NCBI GenBank assembly: GCA_964602655.1
Contig: CAZRSF010000026.1
Coordinates: forward strand, 1 to 64,000
Source of the DNA: Moduliflexus sp964602655
Lineage (GTDB): Bacteria > Moduliflexota > Moduliflexia > Moduliflexales > Moduliflexaceae
Reading direction: 5' to 3'
DNA: 64,000 nucleotides
The notes beneath the pieces were generated by a model, which worked only from the letters and a program-made list of their open reading frames with translations, made no database searches and was not told where the DNA came from. Shown here piece after piece: positions 27,982 to 37,830 of this stretch. Within the stretch, counting starts at the first letter, position 1, and each line of letters opens with the position of its first letter. Made by a program: the position numbers and the translations under genes.

Positions 27982-30900
27982 ATGAACCAGAAAAGTATTC
28001 GCTTCTTGCATACGAAAATCGGCTTCGTGCTGAAATGGAACTGGATTATCTTTTTATTGGCGAATGTCGTCTTCCTGCTCATCTTCGTCGTGATTGATTT
28101 CCTGCGTCTGCAAGATTCTTCGGCCTCATGGAACGCCCTGTTTCTGAACCGGTTGCATCAGGTGGAAAATATGGTGGATACCGGGACGCCAGACCCATCC
28201 ATGCCGGTCGTACATACCGTGATCATCGCCGCCGACGGGACGATCCGAAAAGCGCCGCATTCGACGTTGGAAGGGATTATCCTGAATAACAGTTCGTTTT
28301 TCGGCAAAATCTACCATCTGCAACCGGGACAGATCGCTGTCGTCTTTTTCCCGGATATGGTTGACGGAGTCCAGCGTGTGCATTTCGTCAAGCGATATGC
28401 CGATGAGTTTGTTGTGAATTCGTATGCGCCGAATGATTTTTTCCCCATCGCGATGGCCGGTAAAACGAAATTGTTCGTGACCGTCGGAGGGATCATCTGG
28501 TTCTCGGACGACCGGAAATTGATCGGCGATATGTACCACTATGCCCCGATCAGCATCAATGCCAACCGGTTCTATACGTCGTTTGCCGATACGATTCCTG
28601 AGATGCCGGAAGCGCGTTTGATCATCACCCAGGATAGCACCGCGGAAATCAAAATTTTGTTACTCGCCACAGGGAGCTTATTGCTGCTGTTCGGCAGTGT
28701 CAGCCTGCATACCAGGAGAATCCAAAAGGATTTTACGATTCTGCAAAACGAACATGCGGACCTTATGTCCCTGATCCAAACCCTGTCATCAGTCATTGTC
28801 CAGCCCAGCGAAAACGTTTCGACCCGTTTGGAATACTTAGCGCCAGCGCTGAATCAGACCTTACAGGATACCGGACACGCCCCGTTGCAGTTCGCCGAAC
28901 ATCAGCAGTATCAGCGTTTAGTCCAGGAATTTATCAGCGATATGCTGTTACTGGTCGAGGTAGTCAAAAACGAGGAAGCGAAACTGCGGGAAAGCGAAGA
29001 AAAATATCGGCGCATTTTCGAAACGATGGGAGACGGGTATCTCCTGGCAGATTGGACGACTGGAACGATCCAGTCAGTCAACCCCGCCGCCGCCAAATTG
29101 TTGCGATATGACTCGCCGGAACACCTTCAGCGCCAAAACATGAGCACGGATATTTACGTTGATGCCCATGAACGCGACATGCTGGCGGCGCGGTTGCAAG
29201 AACAGCGCGCGCTGAATGGCTATCTGATACGCTTCCGGCGACAAGACCGCACGGAAATGATGGCAGATGTCAATGTGCATCTGTTATTTGACCGGAATAA
29301 CGAGCCGATTGGCATTGAAGGCACCTTCCGCGACATCACCGCGCGGATCGAGAATGACAACAAACTGAAGCAGTACCAGGAGCATCTTGAAGACTTGGTC
29401 AAGGAGCGTACCGCCGAACTGACCAGGGCCAAAGAACAGGCGGAAGCCGCCAATCGCGCCAAAAGCGCGTTTTTAGCCAATATGTCGCACGAACTGCGCA
29501 CGCCGCTCAATGGCATTTTGGGCTACGCCCAGATTCTCGAACACGATGAATCTCTCCAGCCCCGATACCTCGAATATGCTTCCATCATCAGACGCAGCGG
29601 CCAGCATTTGCTGACCATGATCAACGACATTCTCGATCTCGCGAAAGTCGAGGCCGGGAGGCTGGAGGCGCATCCCGCCCCGATGTTTCTCTCGTCGCTG
29701 CTTGACGATGTGCAGATGATGATGGCAATGAAGGCCAAACACAAAGGACTGCGCTTTCAGGTGATCCAGGAACCTGGCTTGCCGGACTATGTCGAAGGGG
29801 ACGCGCACCGCCTCCGCCAAATTCTGCTCAATCTGTTAGGCAATGCCATCAAATTTACGGATCGCGGCGGCGTGACGCTGCGCGTAACGACTCAGGGTTC
29901 CCCTCTTGAGAGGGGCACGGCTGCGCCGTGTCCGGTACCGACTTCTGTCAGTTCGTTCCAAGAGAGGAAGACAGCATTCCTGCGCTTCGACATTGAAGAC
30001 ACCGGCGTCGGGATTACGCCGGATGATCTGACAACGCTCTTTACGCCATTTCAACAAGTCGGCGAGGCAACTCGGCAGGCGCAAGGCACGGGTTTAGGCT
30101 TAGCGATCAGCCGCCATCTCGCGGAATTGATGGGCGGGACAGTGACCGTGACAAGCACGGTCGGCAGCGGCAGCGTTTTTCGGCTCGAAGTCGCGCTGCC
30201 AGTCCTTGTCTCCGACGGCGCGCCCCGACCTGCGCGGCGCGTCGTCGTCGGCGTGAACGGCGCAGCGCCGACGATTCTCGTGGTGGACGATGTCACGGAG
30301 AATCGGCAGGTGCTTGCGGATATGCTGATCCCTTACGGCTGTCGCGTCCTTCAGGCGGCTACCGGGGAAGACGCCATTCGCCAGGCGCTCGTGGAACCTC
30401 CGACCGCAATCATCACCGATTTGCGAATGCCGGGCATGGATGGCGTGGAAGTGATTCGGCGTCTCCGCCAGACCCCGGAATGTCAGGAGACTATCGTCAT
30501 CGTCTCCTCGGCCAGCGTGTATGCCGAGGATCGCGAACGGAGTCTGGCCGCCGGAAGTCAGGCATTCCTGCCGAAACCGGTGCAGATGGAGATGCTGCAT
30601 GATCAGTTGCGCGCGTTAGGAGTGGCGGACTGGCGCTATCAGGAGGAGACGCCTCCGCCCGCGACATCGAATGACGCCGAGGCGCTGCCGCCGTTGGCGA
30701 CCCTCAAGATGTTGTTTGATCTGGCAGACCTCGGCGACATTCTCGCTTTGCGAGAGCATCTGGCGACCCTCGCGCAATCCGAAGGCGGGCAGACGCCATT
30801 TTTCCGCCAGCTTCAGGAACTCGCGCAACATTTTGATCTCGCTCGCATTCGGCAGATACTCGCGCAACAGGTAGAAAACGCCAGGCGACTCGATATTGAT

Positions 30901-31113
30901 GCCATCCCAGACATAGAACGCGCAGCCGCCATTTCTGAAGCCTTGCGCGATAGACTATGCGCGGCCAGCGCCCTGGCCGATATGCAAGAGATTGATCTCG
31001 CGATCTGCGAGATTCGGATGATTGACCCCGTTCTGGCCGACACGTTAGCGAAACTGGCATACAATTTCGAGTATGACAAAATCGCGCGCCTGCTGCAACG
31101 TAACGGAACGTGA
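27982..31113 (+). CDS. Membrane hybrid histidine kinase paired with a binding protein
   Basis: A 1043-residue kinase. Transmembrane helices at about 20-40 and 225-243 bracket a ~185-residue periplasmic domain. A coiled coil, a PAS domain (about 335-455), HisKA with His503 in MSHELRTPLNG, and a HATPase domain (GTGLGLAISR) follow. A receiver (about 765-885) has Asp813 in ITDLRMPGMDG, then the same helical tail as in 22117-26760. In the HATPase loop between VTLRVTT and LRFDIEDTGVG the DNA contains GGTTCCCCTC...GAGAGGGGCACGGCTGCGCCGTGT, apparently an eroded family C repeat at the same protein position as in the paralogue. Confidence 0.93.
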   Translation: MNQKSIRFLHTKIGFVLKWNWIIFLLANVVFLLIFVVIDFLRLQDSSASWNALFLNRLHQVENMVDTGTPDPSMPVVHTVIIAADGTIRKAPHSTLEGIILNNSSFFGKIYHLQPGQIAVVFFPDMVDGVQRVHFVKRYADEFVVNSYAPNDFFPIAMAGKTKLFVTVGGIIWFSDDRKLIGDMYHYAPISINANRFYTSFADTIPEMPEARLIITQDSTAEIKILLLATGSLLLLFGSVSLHTRRIQKDFTILQNEHADLMSLIQTLSSVIVQPSENVSTRLEYLAPALNQTLQDTGHAPLQFAEHQQYQRLVQEFISDMLLLVEVVKNEEAKLRESEEKYRRIFETMGDGYLLADWTTGTIQSVNPAAAKLLRYDSPEHLQRQNMSTDIYVDAHERDMLAARLQEQRALNGYLIRFRRQDRTEMMADVNVHLLFDRNNEPIGIEGTFRDITARIENDNKLKQYQEHLEDLVKERTAELTRAKEQAEAANRAKSAFLANMSHELRTPLNGILGYAQILEHDESLQPRYLEYASIIRRSGQHLLTMINDILDLAKVEAGRLEAHPAPMFLSSLLDDVQMMMAMKAKHKGLRFQVIQEPGLPDYVEGDAHRLRQILLNLLGNAIKFTDRGGVTLRVTTQGSPLERGTAAPCPVPTSVSSFQERKTAFLRFDIEDTGVGITPDDLTTLFTPFQQVGEATRQAQGTGLGLAISRHLAELMGGTVTVTSTVGSGSVFRLEVALPVLVSDGAPRPARRVVVGVNGAAPTILVVDDVTENRQVLADMLIPYGCRVLQAATGEDAIRQALVEPPTAIITDLRMPGMDGVEVIRRLRQTPECQETIVIVSSASVYAEDRERSLAAGSQAFLPKPVQMEMLHDQLRALGVADWRYQEETPPPATSNDAEALPPLATLKMLFDLADLGDILALREHLATLAQSEGGQTPFFRQLQELAQHFDLARIRQILAQQVENARRLDIDAIPDIERAAAISEALRDRLCAASALADMQEIDLAICEIRMIDPVLADTLAKLAYNFEYDKIARLLQRNGT

Positions 31114-31281
31114 CATCCGCAGCGGCAGATTCGCCGACCGATAGCAGTCACAGCCTTGTTTTATGAGCGCTCCGCCGCTATTTCAAGAAGGATATTGGAA
31201 CGATATTTATTGGCGAGGGGAAATAGACAAAAAAATAGGCTTGCGTAGGGGCGGGAAGACCCCGCCCTTACCATCAATCTC

Positions 31282-32577
31282 CTACAGAAGAGCGCGAATC
31301 ACGACCGTTTTAGCAGTGACACCGTCTAACTGCTCGATCGTCCGAATCGCATCCTGCATCTCGTGTTCATACGCTTCGTAGGTCAGCATAACGAGCGGCA
31401 CGCTATCCACAGGATGCACTTCTTTTTGAATGACGGACGCGATGCTGATCTTGTGATCCGACAGCACCCCGGCGATAGACGACAACACGCCCGGACGATC
31501 AAGCACCGTAAAACGCAGATAATACCGCGCCACGAATTGATTGCGCGGTTGAACCGTCAGCGCCTGTTCATTGGATGAATAGACTAACGGCACGCGATTT
31601 GCCACGCCGCTTCGAATACCGCGCGCAATATCCACAACATCGCTGAGAATCGCGCTCGCTGTCGGCATCATCCCGGCGCCGCGCCCATACGACATGGTGG
31701 AATCAACAATATCGCCCACAGCATACACGGCGTTGAATGAACCGTCAACCTTCGCCAGCAAATGTTCGGAATGAAGCATCGTTGGGTGGACGCGCACTTC
31801 GATGCCGTTGTCGATCCGGCGGCTGATCGCCAATAACTTCACTTTATAGCCGAGTTCTCCGGCGAGCTTAATGTCAATCGGATGCAATTGGCTGATGCCT
31901 TCGGTAAACACCTGCTCCATTGTCACATATTGACCGAATGCCAGATAGGTCAAAATGATGATTTTATGCGTGGCGTCAATCCCTTCGACGTCGAAGGTCG
32001 GGTCGGCTTCCGCATAGCCAAGCTCTTTGGCATGTTGCAGCACCTTATGGTAATTCTCGCCTTTTTCCGTCATTTCGGTGAGAATGTAATTGGTCGTCCC
32101 GTTCAGAATGCCGTAAATTTCGCTGAAATTATTCGCGATAAGCCCTTCCCGCAAGGAACGGATCAGCGGGATGCCGCCGCCGACGCTGGCTTCGAAACCG
32201 ACATCAACGCGATGCTGCATCGCCGTCTCGAAAATTTCTTTGCCATGTAACGCTAACAGCGCTTTATTGGCGGTGACAACATGTTTTCCGTTGCGTAAGG
32301 CGCGTAAAATAAATGTTTTCGCAGGCTCGTACCCGCCCATCAACTCGATCACGATATCAATATCAGGGTTATCGAGAATGTCGCTGACATTGGTCGTCAG
32401 CAATGACGGCGCAACCTCTACGTCGCGAGGCGTGGTAATATCGAGATCGGCAATTTTCACTAACTCCAGTGTCATGCCGGTGCGAGCTTTCAGCAATTCC
32501 TGCTGCTTTTGCAGGGTTTTGATGACCCCTGTTCCAATTGTGCCAAACCCAATCAATCCGATTTTTATGCTCTTCAT
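31282..32577 (-). CDS. hom: Homoserine dehydrogenase
   Basis: A 431-residue NAD(P)-dependent enzyme that reduces aspartate semialdehyde to homoserine, the branch towards threonine and methionine. N-terminal Rossmann motif IGLIGFGTIGTGV; catalytic domain blocks VTANKALL, GGGIPLI and GILNGTTNYILTEM; a C-terminal ACT domain (about 350-431, FTVLDRPGVLSSIAGVLSDH region) for feedback control, probably by threonine. It is a stand-alone enzyme without a fused aspartokinase. lysA, another aspartate-family gene, is 12 kb away on the other strand. Confidence 0.95.
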   Translation of the reverse strand: MKSIKIGLIGFGTIGTGVIKTLQKQQELLKARTGMTLELVKIADLDITTPRDVEVAPSLLTTNVSDILDNPDIDIVIELMGGYEPAKTFILRALRNGKHVVTANKALLALHGKEIFETAMQHRVDVGFEASVGGGIPLIRSLREGLIANNFSEIYGILNGTTNYILTEMTEKGENYHKVLQHAKELGYAEADPTFDVEGIDATHKIIILTYLAFGQYVTMEQVFTEGISQLHPIDIKLAGELGYKVKLLAISRRIDNGIEVRVHPTMLHSEHLLAKVDGSFNAVYAVGDIVDSTMSYGRGAGMMPTASAILSDVVDIARGIRSGVANRVPLVYSSNEQALTVQPRNQFVARYYLRFTVLDRPGVLSSIAGVLSDHKISIASVIQKEVHPVDSVPLVMLTYEAYEHEMQDAIRTIEQLDGVTAKTVVIRALL

Positions 32578-32645
32578 GGCGTATATCTCAAGAATGGAAA
32601 CGATATGCGTTCATATCGTTTCCTGGTTGCGTTCATCATTCATGT

Positions 32646-34088
32646 TCACGGTGCTTCGCGATGATGATGGTCTGGACCGCGACGATCATGGCCGCGATAA
32701 TTGCGGCCGCTATGATCATGGTGGTCATGATCATGATGTTCGTGCTGATGATCATGATGATCATGGTCATGCTGATCGGCCTGTTCCACAAATTCCACAC
32801 GAATATTGCCGTCATCATCGCGCGTGAGATAATATTCTTTGCGATCAAGCTCTTCCGGGTTATACCCGCCTTCAAGAACGTCTCGCGTACCGTCAAGGCT
32901 GATAATAAGGAGTTCTCGGACAAACGGATGAGATTTCAGTTCCGTTCGCGGCGTTTCGCCTAAGCTGATGGCGGCGCTCAACGCTTTTTTCGCATCCTCG
33001 TCTTTGCCTTGCCGGGTGAACACGTAGGCCATAATTTCCAGACGCCGTTTCAGGCGTTGAATCATGACCTCATCCATTTTGGCGTCAATCAGTTTTTGAT
33101 AGACATCTTCTTTGCGCTCTTGCCGAACTTCCGGCGTGACTTCAATCGTAGAATCTTCCTGATCCATGAGTTCCTGCGCATATTGGCCGAGTTCATTCAG
33201 CGGCAGATGCCAGCTCAAGAAATGATCATGTTGAAATAATTCGGCAGACGTTCGGAGAAGACCGGGCTGTTGTTTCAATGTATCCGCATCCAGCGTCTGA
33301 TATACCGGATTAGTGATGATTTGCGCCTGGCTGAGTTCGAAAAAGCCTTTCCCGCTTTCATATTCTTCCGGCAACGAATCTGTAGTCGCTTTTTCGGCTT
33401 CCAACAAGAGCGACATCGCGAAATCATACTCGACTTCCGCGAGCATCGGCTCTTTCGCGCCGACTTGCATCGCAAAGGTGTCGGGCAATTTGGCAAACAT
33501 TTTTTTCGTCATGCCGCGTTTCGACGTGCATTCCGCAATGCCATCCTCATCACCGGCAACAACCTGGAGAAAATGCAGGTCTCCGGCCAACATTTCTTGC
33601 GTGAGCAGAATCAACTGTGTGCCCGTGCCGTCAACCGGGCTGATCATCGCTTTATAGCGCTGATGCCTGATTTCTCCCAACAACGGTTTGAGAGTCGTTT
33701 CAATCTCAATGCCGACGGTTTTGAGCTTGTGTAAACTTTTTCTCGCGGCTTTGCGTAAATTCTTCACCGGGTGCGCGTCATTGATTTCCGCTAAAATTTG
33801 CGCGGCTTTGAATGACGGGATCGAGCCTAACCCGTTCACGCCGATTTCGGCAAGCGCTTCATTCGCGTGACGTGTCATCTCTTCCAGAAGCGGCAGTAAT
33901 TTTTCCCCTAAACGACTTTTTAAACTTTTGAGCAGCGCGTCAATCTCTTTTGATCGCATCCCCGCAACCGTCTCAATATATTGGTGTAATTGTGTTTGGT
34001 CAATACCGACCACTTTCTCTAATTCCTGCGCGATTTGCTCGGCAAGGTTTTGTGTCGTTTCATTTGTGTGTTCGTTTCTGTTTTCCAT
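32646..34088 (-). CDS. Uncharacterised protein with His-rich C-terminal tail
   Basis: A 480-residue protein I do not recognise. The start at 34088 has AAAGGAG nine bases upstream; a TTGACA box lies near 34160 on the minus strand. Residues 1-110 are helical with HEAT-like spacing (LLKSLKSRLGEKLLPLLEEM). The middle is mixed alpha/beta without known motifs. The last ~45 residues are extremely rich in His and Asp (repeated HDHDHHDH, HEHHDHD), typical of Ni/Zn/Co-binding tails. No signal peptide or membrane segment is seen, so it should be cytoplasmic. It is 68 bp upstream of hom on the same strand. Metal storage or sensing is inferred from composition only. Confidence 0.82.
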   Translation of the reverse strand: MENRNEHTNETTQNLAEQIAQELEKVVGIDQTQLHQYIETVAGMRSKEIDALLKSLKSRLGEKLLPLLEEMTRHANEALAEIGVNGLGSIPSFKAAQILAEINDAHPVKNLRKAARKSLHKLKTVGIEIETTLKPLLGEIRHQRYKAMISPVDGTGTQLILLTQEMLAGDLHFLQVVAGDEDGIAECTSKRGMTKKMFAKLPDTFAMQVGAKEPMLAEVEYDFAMSLLLEAEKATTDSLPEEYESGKGFFELSQAQIITNPVYQTLDADTLKQQPGLLRTSAELFQHDHFLSWHLPLNELGQYAQELMDQEDSTIEVTPEVRQERKEDVYQKLIDAKMDEVMIQRLKRRLEIMAYVFTRQGKDEDAKKALSAAISLGETPRTELKSHPFVRELLIISLDGTRDVLEGGYNPEELDRKEYYLTRDDDGNIRVEFVEQADQHDHDHHDHQHEHHDHDHHDHSGRNYRGHDRRGPDHHHREAP

Positions 34089-34248
34089 GATATAGTCTCC
34101 TTTCCTCAACAATTTTCCTGCAAGCGCGAAATTTTCGTCACGTAAACAATCGGCAAAAGAGATGTCAAGTTATTATGCTGCGATGGGGAGAGTTTTCTTG
34201 CATAGCAGGAGTTTTCAAGAAAAATCCGTTCCAGCGCAGAGAAACAAA

Positions 34249-34282
34249 AACCCTTCTGAATCTGATACATCAGAAGGGTTGA
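34249..34282 (-). terminator. Terminator after the barrel-like gene
   Basis: On the minus strand AACCCTTCTGA and TCAGAAGGGTT form a perfect stem around a loop, followed by TTTGTTTC. It lies 50-85 bp beyond the stop of 34333-35412. Confidence 0.8.
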
Positions 34283-34332
34283 TTTTTCATACGAAAGATC
34301 AATTGCTCTCGTAAGGTTTGACGCCAGCAGAA

Positions 34333-35412
34333 TTAAAACTTCAATTCCACTTTATGTAATATCTGATAAATCGTATCTTCGCTGAAATATTCGTCAGCCA
34401 ACGCGTAATCCAGATATAATGTATAATTCAGCGATTTCCCCAACTGATAATTGACATCGCCAAAAATTTCGAATCCGTATCCACTCCGATTTTTGCCTTC
34501 GAAAGCGGCCACTAAAATCTCCGGGACGGCAAAACAGAGCGCGCCGAATTTCAGTCCTAATTTCTCAGTCACGTTTGCGTCCGCGCTGCCCTGAAAATAC
34601 ACGAATTGAAACGGGTCTTGTTCTACGTCTATCGCATTCTGCGTGTTCTGAGGCTGAACAATTGTTGGGCGAGACGACTGCACACTTCCCAATAATTCCC
34701 TGGAGCTTACATTTGTCGAAGATGCGCCCGCCGATTGTGTATTGACATCCGCGCTCCCTACAGCCGTTTCATATCCGGCCTGAACGCCAATCGTCCAGTT
34801 TCCGACGCCCAGATTTGCTCCGCTGGAGACATAATAACCAGCAAGGTCTTGATTGATGGCCGTATCAATGTCATCGTCGGAAATACCAGAATCAGCGACA
34901 TTCATTGTATCAACCTCTTCAATGTCTCCTCCGGTAATTCCAAATTCAGTGTACACAGACACATTCGCAACAGTGCTTGAAACAATTGTCGCTGCCACCG
35001 GGGCATTCTCCTGCGTGAACGGGAAATCGCGTCGCGTCGAATTCACCTGATCAGAGATGGGCAGCGTTGACGTGATCTGGGTATCATCATCCATTTGATA
35101 CAAGCTGAAATGAGAAACATTCCATTTCCAGGGAAGCGTTGTCGGAGAGGCCGATTCTTTTGCCGGGACACCATCATTCACAACGAATTCAAGTGAGATT
35201 TCGCCTTCCTGTGTCGAAATCGAAGGGAATATACGATTCATGTCTTCATGACGAAGAAGTTCCATCTCCGACTCTTGCGCATCATCGCGAGTTTCGAGGC
35301 GGATATTGGAATTGGCAATATTTTTATGCCAGCGATCGTCGCGGTTTTCTTCGGCAACAGCGACACTTCCTATCGCCAGCAGGCTGAGGCAGGCAATCGC
35401 AAAAAATTTCAT
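34333..35412 (-). CDS. Secreted beta-rich protein, probable outer-membrane barrel
   Basis: A 359-residue protein with a clear signal peptide from the start at 35412 (MKFFAIACLSLLAIGSVAVA); an in-frame ATG at 35481 would put 23 residues before it and is less likely. The body alternates short polar and aromatic strands in its second half (VGNWTIGVQAGYETA, LNYTLYLDYALA) and ends VELKF, the Phe-terminated signature recognised by the BAM machinery. I do not recognise a family. It has its own terminator, and the next gene upstream on the same strand is another barrel-type protein. Confidence 0.8.
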   Translation of the reverse strand: MKFFAIACLSLLAIGSVAVAEENRDDRWHKNIANSNIRLETRDDAQESEMELLRHEDMNRIFPSISTQEGEISLEFVVNDGVPAKESASPTTLPWKWNVSHFSLYQMDDDTQITSTLPISDQVNSTRRDFPFTQENAPVAATIVSSTVANVSVYTEFGITGGDIEEVDTMNVADSGISDDDIDTAINQDLAGYYVSSGANLGVGNWTIGVQAGYETAVGSADVNTQSAGASSTNVSSRELLGSVQSSRPTIVQPQNTQNAIDVEQDPFQFVYFQGSADANVTEKLGLKFGALCFAVPEILVAAFEGKNRSGYGFEIFGDVNYQLGKSLNYTLYLDYALADEYFSEDTIYQILHKVELKF

Positions 35413-35581
35413 ACCGATATTTACCTCGTAATGATACATCATAATATCTTTCATACACAGTATATCTTTACTGATGGTCATTTCCTAAAAAATGTAAAGA
35501 GTAAATCTTCGAAAATATTCAAGAGGATGTCGTTTTTTTATTATATAACGAAACCGTGTTTCGACGCGCATAGCGTTCACG

Positions 35582-35611
35582 AAAAAAAAGAGGCGCACTT
35601 ACGTGCGCCTC
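35582..35611 (-). terminator. Terminator after the porin-like gene
   Basis: On the minus strand GAGGCGCAC and GTGCGCCTC pair perfectly around a GTAA loop, followed by eight T. It lies directly after the stop codon at 35635. Confidence 0.9.
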
Positions 35612-35634
35612 GTGGTAAAACTCTAAGAATGTTC

Positions 35635-36707
35635 TTAGAAGTTGTAGTTGAAACGGACGCGAGCGCCGAAAGCAGTGCCGTCGTCTTTACCGCCCATATC
35701 GGTAGCATTTGCAAACGATGCGCCGAATTTCACTTTAGCGCCTTCTACCGGCAATTGATGCACATAAGACACATATCCATACATATGGTTGCTATCATTT
35801 ACATCTTCGGTTGTGTAACCGCCAGCAAGGCCAAGTTGATCAGCTTCACCAATCGGCATCTTCATATATGCACCTGCGCTGGTCGTTGTTACTTCATCAG
35901 CATCAACTTCTTTTGTACTAATCACATTACCTTCAGCATCTGTCGTATTCGCNNNNNNNNNNCATTTTTGCCATCTACGGTCAGCATTGCGCCAGTTACG
36001 CCAAATGTCATATTACCAGCTTTTGCTTCAACCATCGCGCCAAAGCCCATATTCGTGATTTCACCCTTGGCATCGCCATCTTGCGGAGTAATCGTCAGAT
36101 ATTCACCGCCGACTTTAACTGTCATCGCGCTGGCACTATACACTAATACCGGGCGAGCACCGAGTTTGTTCACTTCAACGCCTGTCGCAGCACCGAAATC
36201 GGCTTTATCCGTATCAAACGCCGTTCTGGCATCAAGTTTCAGCGCATCGCTGAAATTAACCACGACGCCAAAGCCGTTAGGATTACGTCCGCGAACTTTA
36301 TTCATTTCATAGCGGCCAACGGCGCCAGGCACTTCAGCAATGTACACATCTTCGCCCTTTGCGAACATGTCTTCCGCTTCCCAATGTCCGACTTTCATCG
36401 CAAACGACGGTGTTCCTAACGAAAACCACACATCGCAAGCACCAAAACCGCCGTCAACTTGATCTTCGAAGCAACCTTTACCAGCCGCAAAGAAACCAGC
36501 TTCATTTTCTGCACGAGCTTCTAAAGCAATTTCAACGCGGCCATCATTATCAAACTTCGTCTTATCAATTGTCGTGCTCCCAGAATCCACAGAGCTTGAA
36601 GAAACCGTCGTATTGGTTTCAACATTAGCGCCAATCTTCAATTCAGCATACGCAGGCATAGCCATAAAAGCAGCGCAAGCAACAGCAAATAATGTACGTA
36701 ATTTCAT
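35635..36707 (-). CDS. Porin-like outer-membrane protein, interrupted by a scaffold gap
   Basis: One gene read across ten Ns (35953-35962). The start at 36707 has AAGGAG seven bases upstream and gives a signal peptide (MKLRTLFAVACAAFMAMPAYA). The mature part shows porin-like strands (NDGRVEIALEARAENEAGFF, WFSLGTPSFAMKVG) and the C terminus ends RVRFNYNF, a Phe-terminated barrel. The reading frames on the two sides of the Ns differ, so the gap is longer or shorter than ten bases; this is not evidence of a real frameshift. About 350 residues are visible. A pore for small solutes is the likely role; specificity is unknown. Confidence 0.82.
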
Positions 36708-37253
36708 AAACGTCTCCTTGTTTGATTGTGTTTGTGACATTGAATAGCGTCAAACGCATTTGCTATTCATTTACCGAGTACATTTCTAAAAAAAGAAAAC
36801 AACACCTGACAAAACAACCACTGCGACTATTCTTCCCAAACATCCCCCCTAAAAAAACTTCAAGAGCATCCATGAAGCTTTAGTTGAATGTCGTGTCTGA
36901 ATATTTCTAACCATCCTGTCGCCTTACAATTCACATAATAAAATCTCTCGGAATTTTGTAAAGAAAAAATTTACAAAAAAAACATTTTCTTGTAAAAATA
37001 TGGGAACTTTTCTGGGTTTTGTTTGTCTAAGGCTCTTTTGTTCGAGGACATCTGTGATAAAATTTGGGATAGTTCTACCTGCGCATAACACTCACGCTGA
37101 AATATGAATTGATAAAATCAGACGATTTTGTAAAGGAAAAAATGCAAAAATTCTGAATTTCTCATTATCTCCCGGAACTTTTCATGAATTCCAACGTCTA
37201 AGGCCAACAAACAGATGACAACGCTATCGCCGTCATAAATGAATCGAACCCAG
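36708..37253. promoter_or_regulatory. AT-rich upstream region of the porin with a duplicated segment
   Basis: No gene. The region is unusually AT-rich for the window. Two ~80-bp stretches share spaced blocks: TTTTGTAAAG-AAAAAA (36954 and 37125), GGAACTTTTC (37003 and 37174) and GTCTAAGGC (37024 and 37196), with 49-51 and 21-22 bases between blocks. On the minus strand each copy gives TTAGAC followed by AT-rich DNA. A duplicated promoter or regulator-binding segment for the porin is likely but not proven. Confidence 0.5.
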
Positions 37254-37733
37254 TCAGGGTTCAGAACCCTGACTGGGTTGACTGGTGGTCATGTGTAATT
37301 CGACGACGTTCTGGAATGTTCTGACAAGTTCATACTTAGCGATCTTCACCACCATCAGCGCGCTGGTTGGGGCATTGACGAAATCCGCTAACTGCGGATG
37401 TTTATCGAGATAACGCGCGAGAAAGACCTCTCGTTCAGCGTCAGCGGCTTCTTCAACCCTGCCGGTTGCCGTAATGGCAAGCGCCTCGCGAAGATCGGCA
37501 TCGCGATTGGAACGGTTGTCAATCAGTAACGCGACCTGAGTATTCTCGCAGAGATTCGTATATTTGCGCGTCGTTCTGGCTGTCGCGAACAGCAGTTCCT
37601 TCATCTCCGTTGTCGCGGCAAACGCCACCAGACTGGCATGAGATTGCCCCGCGCGATGTGTTGATAAGACGGCGAATTTCTGGGATGTCAACACCCCTCG
37701 AAGCATGTCTTTCAGAGACTCCATCTCACACAT
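37254..37733 (-). CDS. Pyridoxamine 5'-phosphate oxidase-like FMN-binding protein
   Basis: A 159-residue protein of the split-barrel flavin family: FAVLSTHRAGQSHASLVAFAAT, ELLFATARTTRKYTNL and VALLIDNRS are the usual FMN-contact strands. It is soluble and probably dimeric; such proteins range from true oxidases to F420/FMN reductases and heme-related proteins, so the substrate is open. The last eight codons (QPSQGSEP and the stop) lie in a palindromic repeat (37250-37278, CCAGTCAGGG TTCAGAA CCCTGACTGG), suggesting that the repeat replaced the original C terminus. Confidence 0.85.
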   Translation of the reverse strand: MCEMESLKDMLRGVLTSQKFAVLSTHRAGQSHASLVAFAATTEMKELLFATARTTRKYTNLCENTQVALLIDNRSNRDADLREALAITATGRVEEAADAEREVFLARYLDKHPQLADFVNAPTSALMVVKIAKYELVRTFQNVVELHMTTSQPSQGSEP

Positions 37734-37830
37734 AAATCACCTCGTTTTCTCCCTTGAGCCATCCGGCGGATCGCCGGAACAATTATTTACTGACCTTACG
37801 CGCCAAATTCGGAACGATCATCGTGAACTC

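Noticed and set aside
32538..32963. Plus-strand Met/Ile-rich membrane-like frame
   Set aside because: It is antisense to the His/Asp-rich tail: complementary codons of His and Asp read as Met, Ile and Val.
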